Below are positions 22,601 through 34,045 of a stretch of DNA of 64,000 nt, piece after piece. The DNA lies in the NCBI RefSeq assembly GCF_947179165.1, contig NC_077237.1, positions 65,207,523 through 65,271,522 of the forward strand, read 5' to 3'. The translations under genes and the position numbers were made by a program. Source of the stretch: Solanum dulcamara. Lineage: Eukaryota; Streptophyta; Magnoliopsida; Solanales; Solanaceae. The notes beneath the pieces were generated by a model. It saw only the letters and a list, made by a program, of their open reading frames with translations. It was not told the DNA's origin and ran no database searches. Each line of letters starts with the position of its first letter. Within the stretch, counting starts at the first letter, position 1.

Positions 22601-23644
22601 GCTTCCCATATCTAGCACATGGTGGCTTTCATATAAAACTTGATCCATACTTAATTGGGATTGAGAACCCTAAGCTCGGAAGTTTTGGTCACTCAGCAAC
22701 GTCTGATTAGGTGTAAAAGTACTTGCTGAAGAAGGTGCATAATTAGAAGACCCCTTTTGAAAGAAGGACTTGTTACCCTTCCTTTGCTTCTACTCGTTCT
22801 CATTCCTAGTAGACTTAGCCTTTTTGCTTAAGTATTCCTCTCGGTTCTTTTTCTTATCATCCTCAACCTGCTGAGCATATACCATCAATCTAGAAAAATT
22901 CATGTCAGAAATCATTAGCATTGCCTTACATTCTCTCTATACATGTTTGCCTAGGCTAAAGACAAACTTCCTCATCTTAGACCTCATATGAGGAACCATT
23001 TCTGGGGAATATTTGGACAATTGAGTAAACTTCAAACTATACTTCTTTACAGTCATGCTCTTCTGCTTGAGGTTCACAAAATCCTCAAGTTTTGCTTCCC
23101 GTAGCTCTTGGGGAAAGAAGTAGTCAAGGAAAACACTTTCAAACTCATCCCAAACTGTAGATCTAGAATCCTCGCCGTGACTCTTCTCCCACTGGTCGTA
23201 CCACATGTTCACCACATCCTTGAGTTAGTAAAAAATCAACTCAACACTCTCAACCTTGGTAGTATGCATCACTTTTAAGATCTTCCATATCTTATCAATA
23301 AAATTTTGAGGATCTTCCTCAACCTTAGACCCTGTGAAGACTGGCGGGTTTATCCTCAGAAAATCTCTAATACTTATGGTTGAAGACAACTCTTGAGAGC
23401 GAGAGCCAGGAGTTGGTGAACTATAGTTACCCATCTAGGAAGCTACCAGTTGAGTGAGCATGGCAATAGCTCCTCTGAATTCTACCTCCGAAGTAGGAGT
23501 GGTATGAATAGTAGGTATTTGGGGTACCTCCGTAGACCTTGTAGGTCGGCCCCTAGTTCTCGGTGGAGCCATCTCTGACTGTGGAACCTCAGTGCTGGCA
23601 ACGTTCCTCTGACTGGCTGTACGTATAGGAGGCATGGTCTGCAA
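22601..23644 (-). pseudogene. Gypsy B gag
   Basis: Starts at the ATG complementary to 23642-23644 (MQTMPPIRTASQRN). One frame holds three stops, at about 23435, 23225 and 22937, within otherwise continuous gag. It includes RDFLRINPPVFTGSKVEEDP, and VWDEFESVFLDYFFPQELRE with MTVKKYSLKFTQLSKY, the retrotransposon gag core. The same-frame continuity shows point nonsense changes and not frameshifts. Gag would form the virus-like particle. Confidence 0.88.
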
Positions 23645-23836
23645 TATATAAACGTACGAATTAGAAAGAAAGTTTGATAGAGTTAAACTCTATTACACGA
23701 ACTCAGATTATGAAAGAAGTGAAATAATTTCTAATGTCCTATAGCCTCCTAATTATAAGTATAGTGCACGACATACCCATAAGCAAGAATCTACTAGACA
23801 TGGCTTCATAGACACCCTAGGACTCTTGATCTCTAT

Positions 23837-23848
23837 GCTCTTATACCA
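23837..23848 (-). promoter_or_regulatory. Primer-binding site of Gypsy element B
   Basis: On the minus strand TGGTATAAGAGC, one mismatch from TGGTATCAGAGC complementary to initiator-Met tRNA, a few bases after the 5' LTR end. Confidence 0.75.
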
Positions 23849-23852
23849 AGTT

Positions 23853-26018
23853 TTTCACGCCCCGAAAGAGTGCCCTAGGAGTGGCCGGCACTCAAAAACT
23901 ATCTCTGGCCTCCGAGAGAACCACTTGGTCTCATCACTCATTTGTTCATCAGTGGAAGACTTAAGTAAAAATAAGAATACTTATGTGGGCTTTCCATTAT
24001 CAACATCAAATAAAAGAAATAATCCTTAGAAGAAGTAGTTTCAAAGGAGAACTACTCCAATTACATCATCAAACTCTGTCTATAAAACCTCTAACACTAT
24101 TATACGGTGCCAATGACATATCCATGGCTACCTCAAAAGAAACATAATACTCAACAATAATAAAAGGATAAAGAGTTCCTCTGAATACAAGAAGGACTCA
24201 ACAAATAGCTGGAAAATAATGATCTTCAATGATGCGCTGCGCCTAGTGAGGATCTCTAACACTTGTATCTGCATCATAAAATAATGCAGGTCGAATGACG
24301 TCAGTACATGGAATGTACGAGTATATAAAATGGAAGAAAAGTAAGGACAGATATCAAAAAACTCCTCTCAGGAAGACTAGGCTCAGAACTTAACATTATC
24401 TTAACATCAATATGTAATGCAAGTTTAAAAATAATAATAATAAACAATGCTTACTCAGTTAGAAGTTTCTCTAACCGAAAACCATCACCTATGAGCTAGT
24501 GATGATACAACGAAGCGATTTCATTGCCACATCCATCCAATACCTTGCCAAGATAAAGGACATTACCATTTTGGATCCAATCATCAAAGTCCTCTTTTTG
24601 GGACATAAGAGGTATAGCCTACATCCTACGCTGGCTACGTAGTTCTTAAGTTTGATTCAATTAAGCTCTTACCCATCTCAGTACTCAATACTACTCCCAA
24701 AATATGTTCTCTTATTAACTCATCATCTAGTCTTATTGAAAAAACATCAAACTCATCTTATTACCTCTTCATCAATCATTACGCTTCAAAACATTATTTA
24801 CATCTCATCAAAATATCTTGCTCAAAATATCATTTACTCAAATTCATTTAAACTCAATTCTTTTGCTCTTTCAAAACTCAATAAAATGCATATATAGTAT
24901 TAATTAAAATCACTCTTTTTGTCAATAAATATTAAAAACCAACATCTTTACTCAAAATACGTGTAAAAATATTCATGAATATCAAATCAATGAGGATTCA
25001 TGGAAAAGTAGCCATGAAAAATAATTCCAATAACATGAGAGATAAAAATAATAATAATCTCAATGCATAAATATATCTAACTCAATAGAAGAAAAATTAG
25101 CTCATTTAGAATTCAAGAATTAGGGTAAAACTCAACTTCAACTCAATTATGATGAATTTAATTATTGGGCGCATGGACGAACTCAATTCAATGCTATGAA
25201 TAGCCTTACATACTTAGAATTGGAAGCTTTACTCAGAATTGAAGAACTCAATAACCACTCTTGAACCCATAGACTTTTCTCCTCGTCGGAGCATTTTGTG
25301 TATTATCTGGAGTATAAGAATCAATGAAATAGTATTTCTACATTACTAAAAACAAAAACTATATTTGAAAATAAGTAAAAAGTGTATAAAGAGAAGAGTT
25401 GCTTGAGAAAGTTTGATGAATAAAATAAGAACATAAGGTGGGTATTTATAGGTGTGGAGGAGGGACCTAATAATAAATAAAAATAATTACAAAGGATGAT
25501 CTTGAAAATTCAATGGAGGATTATGATCTCATGGATGATATCTAATGGAGGACTATTGATGTTATGGGTGATGTCAAATGGATCTAGATTTTTCCATAGT
25601 TGGTGAGATGGACCTTGTTTTAATGAAATACCCTTTTTTGGAGCTACGTTTGAATAAGATAACTTTCTAATTAGGATTTGGTATTTTATATGAATTGTAG
25701 ATCTAGAAGTATACTTTAATGTCGTTCAAGAATCAACCGATTTGGAGCATCCTACCATGAGATATGAGTTTTCATATACAAATACTCCATTTCGTCACAA
25801 CACTATGTCTTGCAAAAATTAATTTATTTGACCTATGTATCCTACGAATCTTAAGATATGGTCTGCATGAAAGTTTTAGGTAATATTATTGGGGTTATTA
25901 ATAAATTTGAATCATCTAATTTGGACTATTCTATAAAAAGTTATATCCAAAATACAAAAGCAGTATCATTTTCATCGACAATTGAAATACCACATACAAC
26001 ATTTTAGGGGGTGTTACA
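23853..26018 (-). repeat. 5' LTR of Gypsy element B
   Basis: 2,166 bp, co-linear with 13325-15484. On the minus strand it starts TGTAACACCCCC at 26018. TATA box CTATAAATA at 25443-25451 (minus). Confidence 0.93.
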
Positions 26019-28245
26019 CAGTAGGACCTATGACTGTGGAGTGTGTTTTTATTGGATATACTACAAATAATAAAGCATATCGATTTTTAGTTCATAAGTC
26101 TGAACATCCGAGTATTCATGATAATACGGTAATAGAATCAGATAATGCAGAATTTTTTGAACATATCTATCTGTATAAAACTGGATTTGAAGTATCTAAT
26201 GAAGGTTATAAATGACATCGAGAAGAATCAAAGAAGAATGTACCTAATAAAGAGAATCCAAGGCGCAGTAAACATCAAAGGACATCTACTTTATTTGGAT
26301 CTGATTTTATAACATTTCTTCTTGAACATGAGCTTCAAACATTCAAAGAAGCTAAGTCCATTGCGGACTCATACTTTTGGAAAGACGCTTTCAATAGTGA
26401 GATTGATTCAATCTTGAGCAACCATACTTGAGAATTGGTTGATCTTCCTTCAGAAAATAAACTTTGGGTTAAAAATGAATTTTTAAAAGAAAAATGAAAG
26501 CTGATGGAACTATTGACAAATATAAGGCAAGACTTGTCGTCAAATGATTTAGATAGAAAGAAGGCCTTGATTATTTTGATACATACTCATCTGTAATTAA
26601 GATTATATCCATAAGGATGTTAATTGCACTAGCTATAGTATATCGCCTTGAAATCCATCAAATGGATGTAAAAACAACTTTCTTAAATAGAGAATTGGAG
26701 GAAGAAATTTACATGAAACAAACCGAGGGATTTGTGGTTCCTGTTAAAGAAAACAAAGTTTTCAAACTTGTTAAGTCACTTTATGGACTAAAACAATCAC
26801 CCAAACAATGGCATGCAAAGTTTGACCAAACCATGTTAACAAATGGATTTAAGATTAATGAGTGTAATAAATGTGTTTACATTAAAGACACTCTAAACAA
26901 AGTTGTCATTATTTGTTTATATGTGGATGATATACTAATAATGAGTATAGATTTGATATGAAAGATCTAGGAGTTGCCGATTTGATATTGGGAATTAAAA
27001 TTCACATAACTCCTCAAGGTATAGATTTGTATCAAACTCATTATATCCAAAAGGTACTTGAAAAATACAAGTAATTAAACTTTACAAATGCTAAAACACC
27101 TATTGATGTGAACCTTGATCTTGCTAAGAATAAATGTGAAATTCAAGCTCAATTGGATTATGCAAGAGTGTTGGAAAGTTTGATGTACATCATAAATTGT
27201 ACACGGCCAGACATAGCTTGTGCTATAAGTAAATTGAGTAGATACACAAGTAATCCCAACCAAAATCATTGGATGACAATGAAATGAGTTTTGGGGTATT
27301 TAGAACACACTCAAAAGTTTGTTTTGCATTACAATAAGTATCCAACAGTTGTTGAAGGATATAATGATGCAAATGGATTACTGGGTCAAGTGAAACTAAG
27401 TCCACAAGTGGATATGTTTTCACCATTAGTGGAGGATCGATATCTTGGAAATCTTCCAAACAAACATGTATAGCTTGCTCTACAATGGAGTTTGAGTTTA
27501 TAGCCTTAGACAAGGCCGGTGAAGAAACAAAATGGCTCCGGAATTTCTAAGAAGATATTCCATTTTGGCCCAACCCAATGGCTCCTATATGCATACATTG
27601 TGATAGTCAAGCTGCAATAGGAAGAGTTGGAAGCGTTATGTATAATGGTAAGTCTCATCATATACGATGAAGACATAATATCATTAGGCAACTACTCTCT
27701 AGTGGAATTATCACAATCGACTATGTAAAGTCAAAGGATAATGTTTCTAATCCACTTACAAAAGGCTTAACTAGAGAGGGAGTTGAGCGATCATCAAAGG
27801 GAATGGGACTATGGCTGAGGACAAATCATCGTGGCGGTAACTCAACCTACAAGACTGGAGATCTCAAGATCTAGGTTCAAGGAGATCAAACAAATTCATT
27901 GATGATGGTTCAACATTGTCAAAATAATTTTTATGATCCATTCTTATGATGCGACAATGTTCAGTAACAAGGATAAGGCATTAGGACCTTTTAATAATAT
28001 CTAAGTTTCATATAGAGCATATTAAATGGAGTTTCTATGGGATAAGATATTTAGATATCACCTATGTAAGTGTGAAGTGTAAGCCGCTTCAAGGAGAATC
28101 CAGTAAGGCCAGTTCTCTACGCACTTATGAACCAAGAAGTGTTCATGGATGAAATGAACAAAACAATGAAAACCAAAAATAGTTAAAGGGTTGATTGTGT
28201 GACTTATGTTGTCTAGGTATACACCAAAGCTCGATGGTTCAAAGA
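26019..28245 (+). pseudogene. Copia integrase end, reverse transcriptase and RNase H
   Basis: Continues the integrase frame (VGPMTVECVFIGYTTN). RT is readable in pieces: KARLVVK near 26525, then 26617-26961 with IHQMDVKTTFLNRELEEEIY, SLYGLKQSPKQWHAKF and the catalytic box LYVDDILIMS intact. RNase H/connection follows: LGIKIHITPQGIDLYQTHYI, SLMYIINCTRPDIACAISKL and GYNDANG, ending with SKDNVSNPLTKGL near 27765. Stops at about 26211, 26430, 27072, 27283 and 27471, plus frame changes, break the protein. From about 27870 it is non-coding 3' element sequence up to the insertion of solo LTR D. Confidence 0.88.
28241..28245 (+). repeat. Target-site duplication AAAGA of solo LTR D
   Basis: AAAGA at 28241-28245 and again at 31532-31536, flanking the LTR exactly. 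Confidence 0.92.
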
Positions 28246-31200
28246 TGTAACACCCCCCAAAATTGTTTGCTAAGATTTGAACATTTCTTCACGTGAGTGT
28301 AGACTCGGATCGGAGGACTTGTAATTTAAAACATGAGTTAGGATCAATTCCTAAGTAATTGAAGTGTGTTAGATGTGTTTAGGGGTCATACGGGATCTCT
28401 AACACCAAGTCGAGTCCAAAGAACTCCAATCGATTGAGTTCTTGGATGAGTTAGTATAAGGGTCAACTTCAAACGACCATATCTCCTAGGATATAAAGAA
28501 CTGGGTAGTCCACGACCTACCAAATTAAAGGTCTTTGAGTCTTCTTTCCAACGCCACCAAGATTGCAAGTTTTGGAGTTTGGAGTCAAAAGTTATGGCCA
28601 TTTTACTACAGACTAGTACTGCAGGAATTTCAAGCCTGGGAGAAATTGGGCTTGGCGCTCCAGTGGCGCCCCGCGCCACTATAGCGCCAAAAAACAGCCT
28701 CAGTAGTTTGGGGCTTGGCGCGACGCGCCACTAGAAGATGTGCAGGGTTTTAAGCCTACTTTGGCTTGGCGCTGCAGTGGTGCGACGCGCCACTATAGCG
28801 CTAGCAAGGTTTTTGCCTAATTTTTTAGATTTTTGAAGAGGGGCAACTTGGACTTTTCCCTAATTATATATACCCTATCCTTGAACGTTTTGGGACCATT
28901 TTTTCAGCCCCCACTCTCTCTCTAAAAGCCCTAGGAGCTTCTCTCTCTCTCTCTTCTTCTTCTTCCCCAAATCCATCTCTAACAAAGGGTGCCTTCAAGA
29001 GCTTCAAGAATTCAAGCCTTCCATTGAAGACCTAACATCAAGTTCCTTCAAAGTCTTCAAACAAGGTATGTAAGGCTAACCTAAAATATGGATTTAGTTC
29101 TTCCATATGCCCATATATGTGTTGGATAGAAGTTGTGAAAGAGTTGAACCTTCTAAGAAGGTTTTCTTGAAAGTTTTCCTAAACTATGGAATGTTTTTAA
29201 GTACTATTAGTTGATTGATGTTTTTAATGACTTGAGTTACTAAATAGTTAATTTTCATATTATTGACTACAAATGTATCTTTGTAATAGATTTATAGGTA
29301 TTGACGATTCTCTTGAGTTGAGTTTTGTTGAGAGTATGGGTCCATGTTTCATTCACATGAACTCAAGATGAGATTTCTTGTCATAAATGTCTTGAGGTGG
29401 AGATGGATAGTTGTGTGTATATATATGTATTGATTGGAATGAAAAGAATGAATTGATTAGTTAAGAATGTCCCTTTGCTTCTATAAAATGAACATAGGAC
29501 AAAAATAAGGATTTTGGAGTAGATGTTTGATGATACTTGACAATGATGTGATGATGATGTTTTGGTGACGATGTGAGTGATGATGTGAATGGTGCTTATT
29601 TAATATATGTAGAATGGTTGACGAAGAGGTATATTGATGAGGATGTTATGTGATGAAGTGGATTGGAGTCTAATGTGAGTTTGTGGTATGTGATGTGCAT
29701 AATTTGAGTTGATTGGAGTCTTAGAAATGTTTTGAAAATAAATGATCTTTTGAGGAAGAGCTTTAAATAAATTAATTGTGAACCTTTTTGCATAAACTAC
29801 TTATACACTATTTTGAGTCTAAAGAATTAATAGTTTTATCTTTGATTTAGAAAAGAGTTTAAGTATGAGTTGAGTATGAGGAGCCTTTAATTGAGTTGAG
29901 TATTTTTACATTAAAGTATCTATTTTGAGTTTGAGTTGAGGAGTTGAAATTATATTTTTATGTACATAATATCTTCTGCAAATCATTGAGTTGAGATTGT
30001 ATAAATTTTTAAAGAGAAGAGTTTGATGATTTGAGAGGAGTCGATTTGAAAGAAGGTCCAATTAGACTCGTCATTATGAGTTAATTAAGTTGAAATGAGA
30101 ACAGAGTTGATGAGGTGGCAATGTTCCACATGAAACTAGCCGTGAGGGCTTGTTTGAGATGATTGAAGGAGTTTTATGAGCATGGAGTCATGGGAGGAGT
30201 ATCGAGCACCGAATTGAGCAAGAGTACAGTCCATACTCGAACCCAATACCTGTGTTGCCAAACGTAGGGGGGATTGAACCGTTAAGTCGGATGCTTCCCC
30301 GAGAGATTTGTCCTGACATTATAGGACTTGGTTGGATTGGATCCATGAGGTTCGTCGTTCATGCCCTGGCAAGGTATGAACGGGCGTGGCAACGACGTCG
30401 TTTCGTTGTACCTTCACTGGCTCATAAGTGTTGGTTGTCGGTTAAGAGAAACTCCCATTTAGGTCTTGATAGTACTCTGAGTCAATTGAGTTGAGTGAGT
30501 TGCTATATGCTTATGAGTTAGTCCGGTCTACACTATTTCTTGTTAGACTTAGGACACTTGAGTGAGTTGTTACATATTTATTGAGTTGAGTCCTTTGAGT
30601 TGAATTGTAAAACGTTGCATAATTTAATTTGCATATTTACTGAGTTGAGTCCTTTGAGCTGATTGTTGAGTTGAATGTTGAGTAGATTGTATATGGTCGG
30701 ATTGGAGTAGATGAATTGTGATTGGAATGAATGGAATGGTATGTGACTAGATTGGATTTGATTATTGAGTTAATTGTTGAGTTGAGTGTATATAATCGGA
30801 TTGTACATGATTGAAAGGGATCGAATTGTAAATGATTTGATTGAACTGTGTTGTGTATGATTGGATTGGACTGTATGGTATATGATTGGTCTTTGTCTAA
30901 AAATGTGTTATTACTTTAGACTTATGATGCCTTGTTGAGTCTCTCTTATCTTTCAATTTGAGATATTTGGACCGCTGCTATTCTTCCTTGAGGTATGTTC
31001 CATTCTGCCATTTTACATACCAGTACATTCCATGTACTGACGCCATTTGGCCTGCATCGTTTCATGATGCAGAGACAGGTTTAAGAGATCGTCAATAGGA
31101 GCATCATTGGGGATCTATTCGCACTCAGCGTAGTGGTGAGTCCTCCCCTACATTCGAAGGACACCGTCTGTGTATTCTTGCATCGAGTTAGCCCTTTTCA

Positions 31201-31531
31201 TTTTGATTTGAGGTAGCCATGAACATGTCATTGGCACCAATTAGATAATAGTGATAGAGGCTTCATAGACTAGATAGTGATGAGTCGATTGAGTTATTCT
31301 TGTCAAACTATTTTTAAATGACAAATATTTTAGTTGATCTGTCGGCCCATGGCCTTTATTCTTTGAATTGAATGGATGATTTGAGTTGCCCGCTAAATTA
31401 TTCTTTACTTTTAAACTTTCCGCTGAAGGAATGAATGAACGGATGTGTGATCAGGCTATGTGGTTCGCTTGGGAGCCAGAAATGGTTTCTGAGTGCCGGT
31501 TACGTCTAGGGTACCCTCCCGGGGCGTGACA
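28246..31531 (+). mobile_element. Solo LTR D (Ty3/Gypsy family A)
   Basis: 3,286 bp from TGTAACACCCC to GGGGCGTGACA with a perfect 5-bp duplication and no internal domain, inserted between the Copia RNase H region and the Copia polypurine tract. It has the family GC-rich boxes (28651-28810), TATATATA (28865-28872), donor-like site (29065/29066), a CT microsatellite (28914-28970) and GAT-rich repeats (29525-29660). It is co-linear with solo LTR C but clearly diverged. The short open frames within it are not genes. Confidence 0.94.
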
Positions 31532-31698
31532 AAAGATATCAAATCTACCGATTGATCGAGTATATCCGATATATGTTCACTACGAAAAGGTCAAAGGAAA
31601 ACCTACTTATCCAGATGCAACTAATTCTTACTTATAAATCACACAGTTTTTCATGCATATGTTTTAACAATAGCCATTTCCCCAATCATGTGGGGGAT
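31532..31698 (+). other. Copia 3' internal end with polypurine tract
   Basis: Residual non-coding Copia sequence. The last bases, CATGTGGGGGAT (31687-31698), form the polypurine tract next to the 3' LTR. Confidence 0.8.
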
Positions 31699-32277
31699 TG
31701 TTGGGTTTTAAAAGTGTGAATGGGAAATAAAAGGTTGTAACCTTTATGAAAGGTTGTGCATTCTTCAAAGACTTATGACCGTTCCGAAAGGTTGTGACTT
31801 TCCGAAGTGACTTTCCGAAATGTTGTGACTTTTCTAAAAAGTTGTGACTTTTTTTTTTTGAAGAGTTGCGACTTTTCTGAAAGGTTGTGACTTTTGCGAA
31901 TGTTTGTGACTTTTTCAATAAGCCACAATACACACATGTTCACACTATCCTTTGTTGTCTATAAATAGAGGATTTTACTCTCATTTTTAAACATTGAATT
32001 TCTCCCTCTTATGCATATATTTACTTACAAACAAAGTTAAGTATTTGTGTGATTTTGTTGCTAGTTTTTGAGTTCACTGAAATTATTGAAGTTTGAGGTA
32101 CCACTACTTTTTTAATAATTTATTTGTTTTATCTTGGGAGGAAATAATCAATAACCACAGGTACAGTGAGGGGATTAAATTCCTTAAGGACGCACAGTGA
32201 ATTCTGTGGACTCGGATATTGTTTTTTCTTTTCATCTTTATTGTTTCTGATTTGCTAACTTTGATATAGGAATAACA
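31699..32277 (+). repeat. Copia 3' LTR
   Basis: 579 bp starting TGTTGGG and ending AATAACA, with the U3 tandem repeats (about 31730-31915) and TATA box seen in the 5' LTR. It is followed by the AACTC duplication and the resumed kinase exon. Confidence 0.93.
31960..31967 (+). promoter_or_regulatory. TATA box of Copia 3' LTR, facing the kinase exon
   Basis: TATAAATA in the same context as at 5599-5606. Transcription from here would run out of the element into the kinase half of the disrupted gene, which starts 315 bp downstream. Confidence 0.55.
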
Positions 32278-32282
32278 AACTC

Positions 32283-33625
32283 ATCCTTCTATCTGCCCAG
32301 AGCTACAGGCGTATTTGATGGTGCAGACAAACACTAAATTTGCAAGAAAGATTCATTCACTCAAGTTGACAACAGGTATGACTCTCTTCCTGCTACTTCA
32401 TGTTCATTTCTAATAAAATAATTTGCAGTCTACATGAGATTCAATATTCCCTCATACCAAAAAAAAACATTTCCTTCCCCTGGTAATAGGATTGTCAGTT
32501 GCTGGAATTGGGAAGTTAATCTTCTTTGGAATCTGGTACACACAGTATACAAAATCATTCTACAAGTGCATACGATTAATTAAAGGCAAAACAGTAGATC
32601 AGAGTCTAGAGGCCTTACTTAAGCAATATGGATCTCTGGCACCAAGGAGATACATCTATTGGGAAATCAAGAAAATGACACATGGATTCAAAGATAAGCT
32701 CGGTGAAGGAAGTTATGGAGGGGTCTACAAATGTGACCTTTCTGATGGCCGTGCAGTTGCAGTGAAGATTTTAAAAGCATCTAAAGGTGATGGAGAAGAA
32801 TTTATCAATGAAGTAGCAAGCATCAGCCAAACATCTCATGTCAATGTCGTGTCTCTTTTAGGATATTGTCTTGATAGGAGCAAAAGAGGTCTTATTTATG
32901 ACTTCATGCCAAATGGATCCGTAGAGAAATACATATATGGTGATGGTTCACTTTTGGGACTGCACAAATTGTATCAAATTGCAGTTGGAATTGCTAAAGG
33001 ATTGGAGTATCTTCACCGTGGATGCAACATGAGAATTTTTCATTTTGACATAAAGCCTCATAACATACTCCTTGATGAAGAATCCTGTCCTAAGATATCA
33101 GATTTTGGTTTGGAAAAACTATGCACCAGGTAAGAAAGCACTGTTTCAATGTTAGGAGCACGAGGAATGATTGGTTATATTGCTCCTGAAGTAATCAGTA
33201 GGAGTTTTGGGGGAGTGTCACACAAGTCCGATGTCTATAGTAATGGAATGACGGTTCTAGAAATGGTCGGAGGAATAAAATATGTCAAGGAAGAAGTGAG
33301 CCATACAAGTGAGATATATTTTCCTTACTGGGCATATCAGCACGTTCAGCTAGATGATAACTTGAAGCTACATGGAATTATGAACAAAGAAGAAGAAGAA
33401 ACTGCTAGGAAGATGATATTAGTAGGTCTGTGGTGCATCCAAACTGGTCCAGCACAAAGGCCATCAATGAGTAGGGTTATTAACATGTTAGAAGGAAGCC
33501 TGATATTAGAAATCCCACCAAAACCTTTATTATGTACTCCTTATTGTTCAGGAAGACATTCTTTGACCACACAGGCAATGCCACTGAATGCCTCCGTAAT
33601 TTCTCCATCCAGTTTAGCACATTAA
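32283..33625 (+). pseudogene. LRK10L-type receptor kinase, transmembrane and kinase half
   Basis: Resumes in frame after the Copia duplication (HPSICPELQAYL to KLTT at 32375). An intron follows with GT at 32376 and AG at 32488-32489, and the phase matches. The second exon has a hydrophobic segment (VAGIGKLIFFGIW) and then a Ser/Thr kinase: glycine loop LGEGSYGGVYK, lysine in VAVKIL, helix glutamate in FINEVASI, HFDIKPHNILLD (a non-RD type loop usual in this group), DFGLEKLCTR, then an in-frame TAA at 33131-33133 inside the activation segment. The same frame continues: MLGARGMIGYIAPEV, DVYSNGMTVLEMVGG and RPSMSRVINMLEG, to a stop at 33623-33625. The family acts at the plasma membrane in signalling, often in defence. 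This copy is dead: split, with stops in both halves. Confidence 0.92.
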
Positions 33626-33723
33626 TAAATAAACATGTGTTTTATAGTCTATATACCTGCTGTTCCCTGAGAATTCGTTTTGCTCATAACACATGGATAA
33701 TACAATTCGCGTCCTTCCTATAG

Positions 33724-34045
33724 GACAATGTGCCAAAAAATCTCGAAAATGTATCAGAGTTTGAGGCCCCACCATCACATGACTCCTAGCTATGCACAAG
33801 CTTTGCTGGGAGATGAGTATTTTGCAAAGGAGCCAGTGGCATTTCCACCACAACTTCATCTAACTGTTCTTAGTTCTGAAAACTCAGAAGAAACACCTTC
33901 TTCTCCGAAGCCCCAGCACGTAGTGCTTAATCACCTCTTTATAGAGAAAGGATGGGCTTCTCAATCCATCATTACTCTTGGTTTGATGCATAGATTCCAC
34001 TCCAAATATGTCACCGTTGTCCTATACAAGCTACTGAAGAGGTGA
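33724..34045 (+). pseudogene. SnRK1 beta-subunit last-exon fragment (AMPKBI domain)
   Basis: After a TATAG acceptor-like site at 33719-33723 the sequence reads DNVPKNLENVSEFEAPPSHD. It then shifts frame at about 33787 (an extra T creates a stop) and continues SYAQALLGDEYFAKEPVAFP, PKPQHVVLNHLFIEKGWASQ and SKYVTVVLYKLLKR to a stop. This is the C-terminal domain of plant AKINbeta/GAL83-type subunits, which bridges the SnRK1 kinase and its gamma subunit in energy signalling. The carbohydrate-binding module and N-terminus are absent, so only one exon survives. It lies 98 bp behind the kinase relic on the same strand. Because a splice acceptor seems retained, this looks like a genomic fragment, not a processed cDNA copy. 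Confidence 0.87.

Larger units (their letters stand above)
13325..26018 (-). mobile_element. Gypsy element B: complete chromovirus with LTR C inside
   Basis: Inserted in the Copia integrase with flanks CAATA (13320-13324) and CAGTA (26019-26023), a 5-bp duplication with one later change. It has both LTRs (13325-15484 and 23853-26018), a primer-binding site, gag, protease, RT, RNase H, integrase, chromodomain and polypurine tract, in order on the minus strand. Without solo LTR C it is about 9.39 kb. The LTRs share their 3' ends with family A but differ in the rest. By eye the two LTRs differ at roughly one base in 15-20. Stops in gag, RT and integrase make it non-autonomous today. Confidence 0.93.
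5354..32277 (+). mobile_element. Ty1/Copia retrotransposon hosting nested Gypsy insertions
   Basis: The LTRs lie at 5354-5916 and 31699-32277 in direct orientation, flanked by the 5-bp duplication AACTC. The coding order is gag, protease, integrase, reverse transcriptase, RNase H, which is the Copia order. Removing the nested insertions (6059-10924, 13325-26018 and 28246-31531, each with one target copy) leaves about 6.06 kb, a normal Copia length. The polyprotein has many stops and frameshifts, and the two LTRs differ by many substitutions and small indels, so the insertion is not recent. No initiator-Met type primer-binding site follows the 5' LTR. I cannot assign the Copia lineage by eye. 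Confidence 0.92.
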
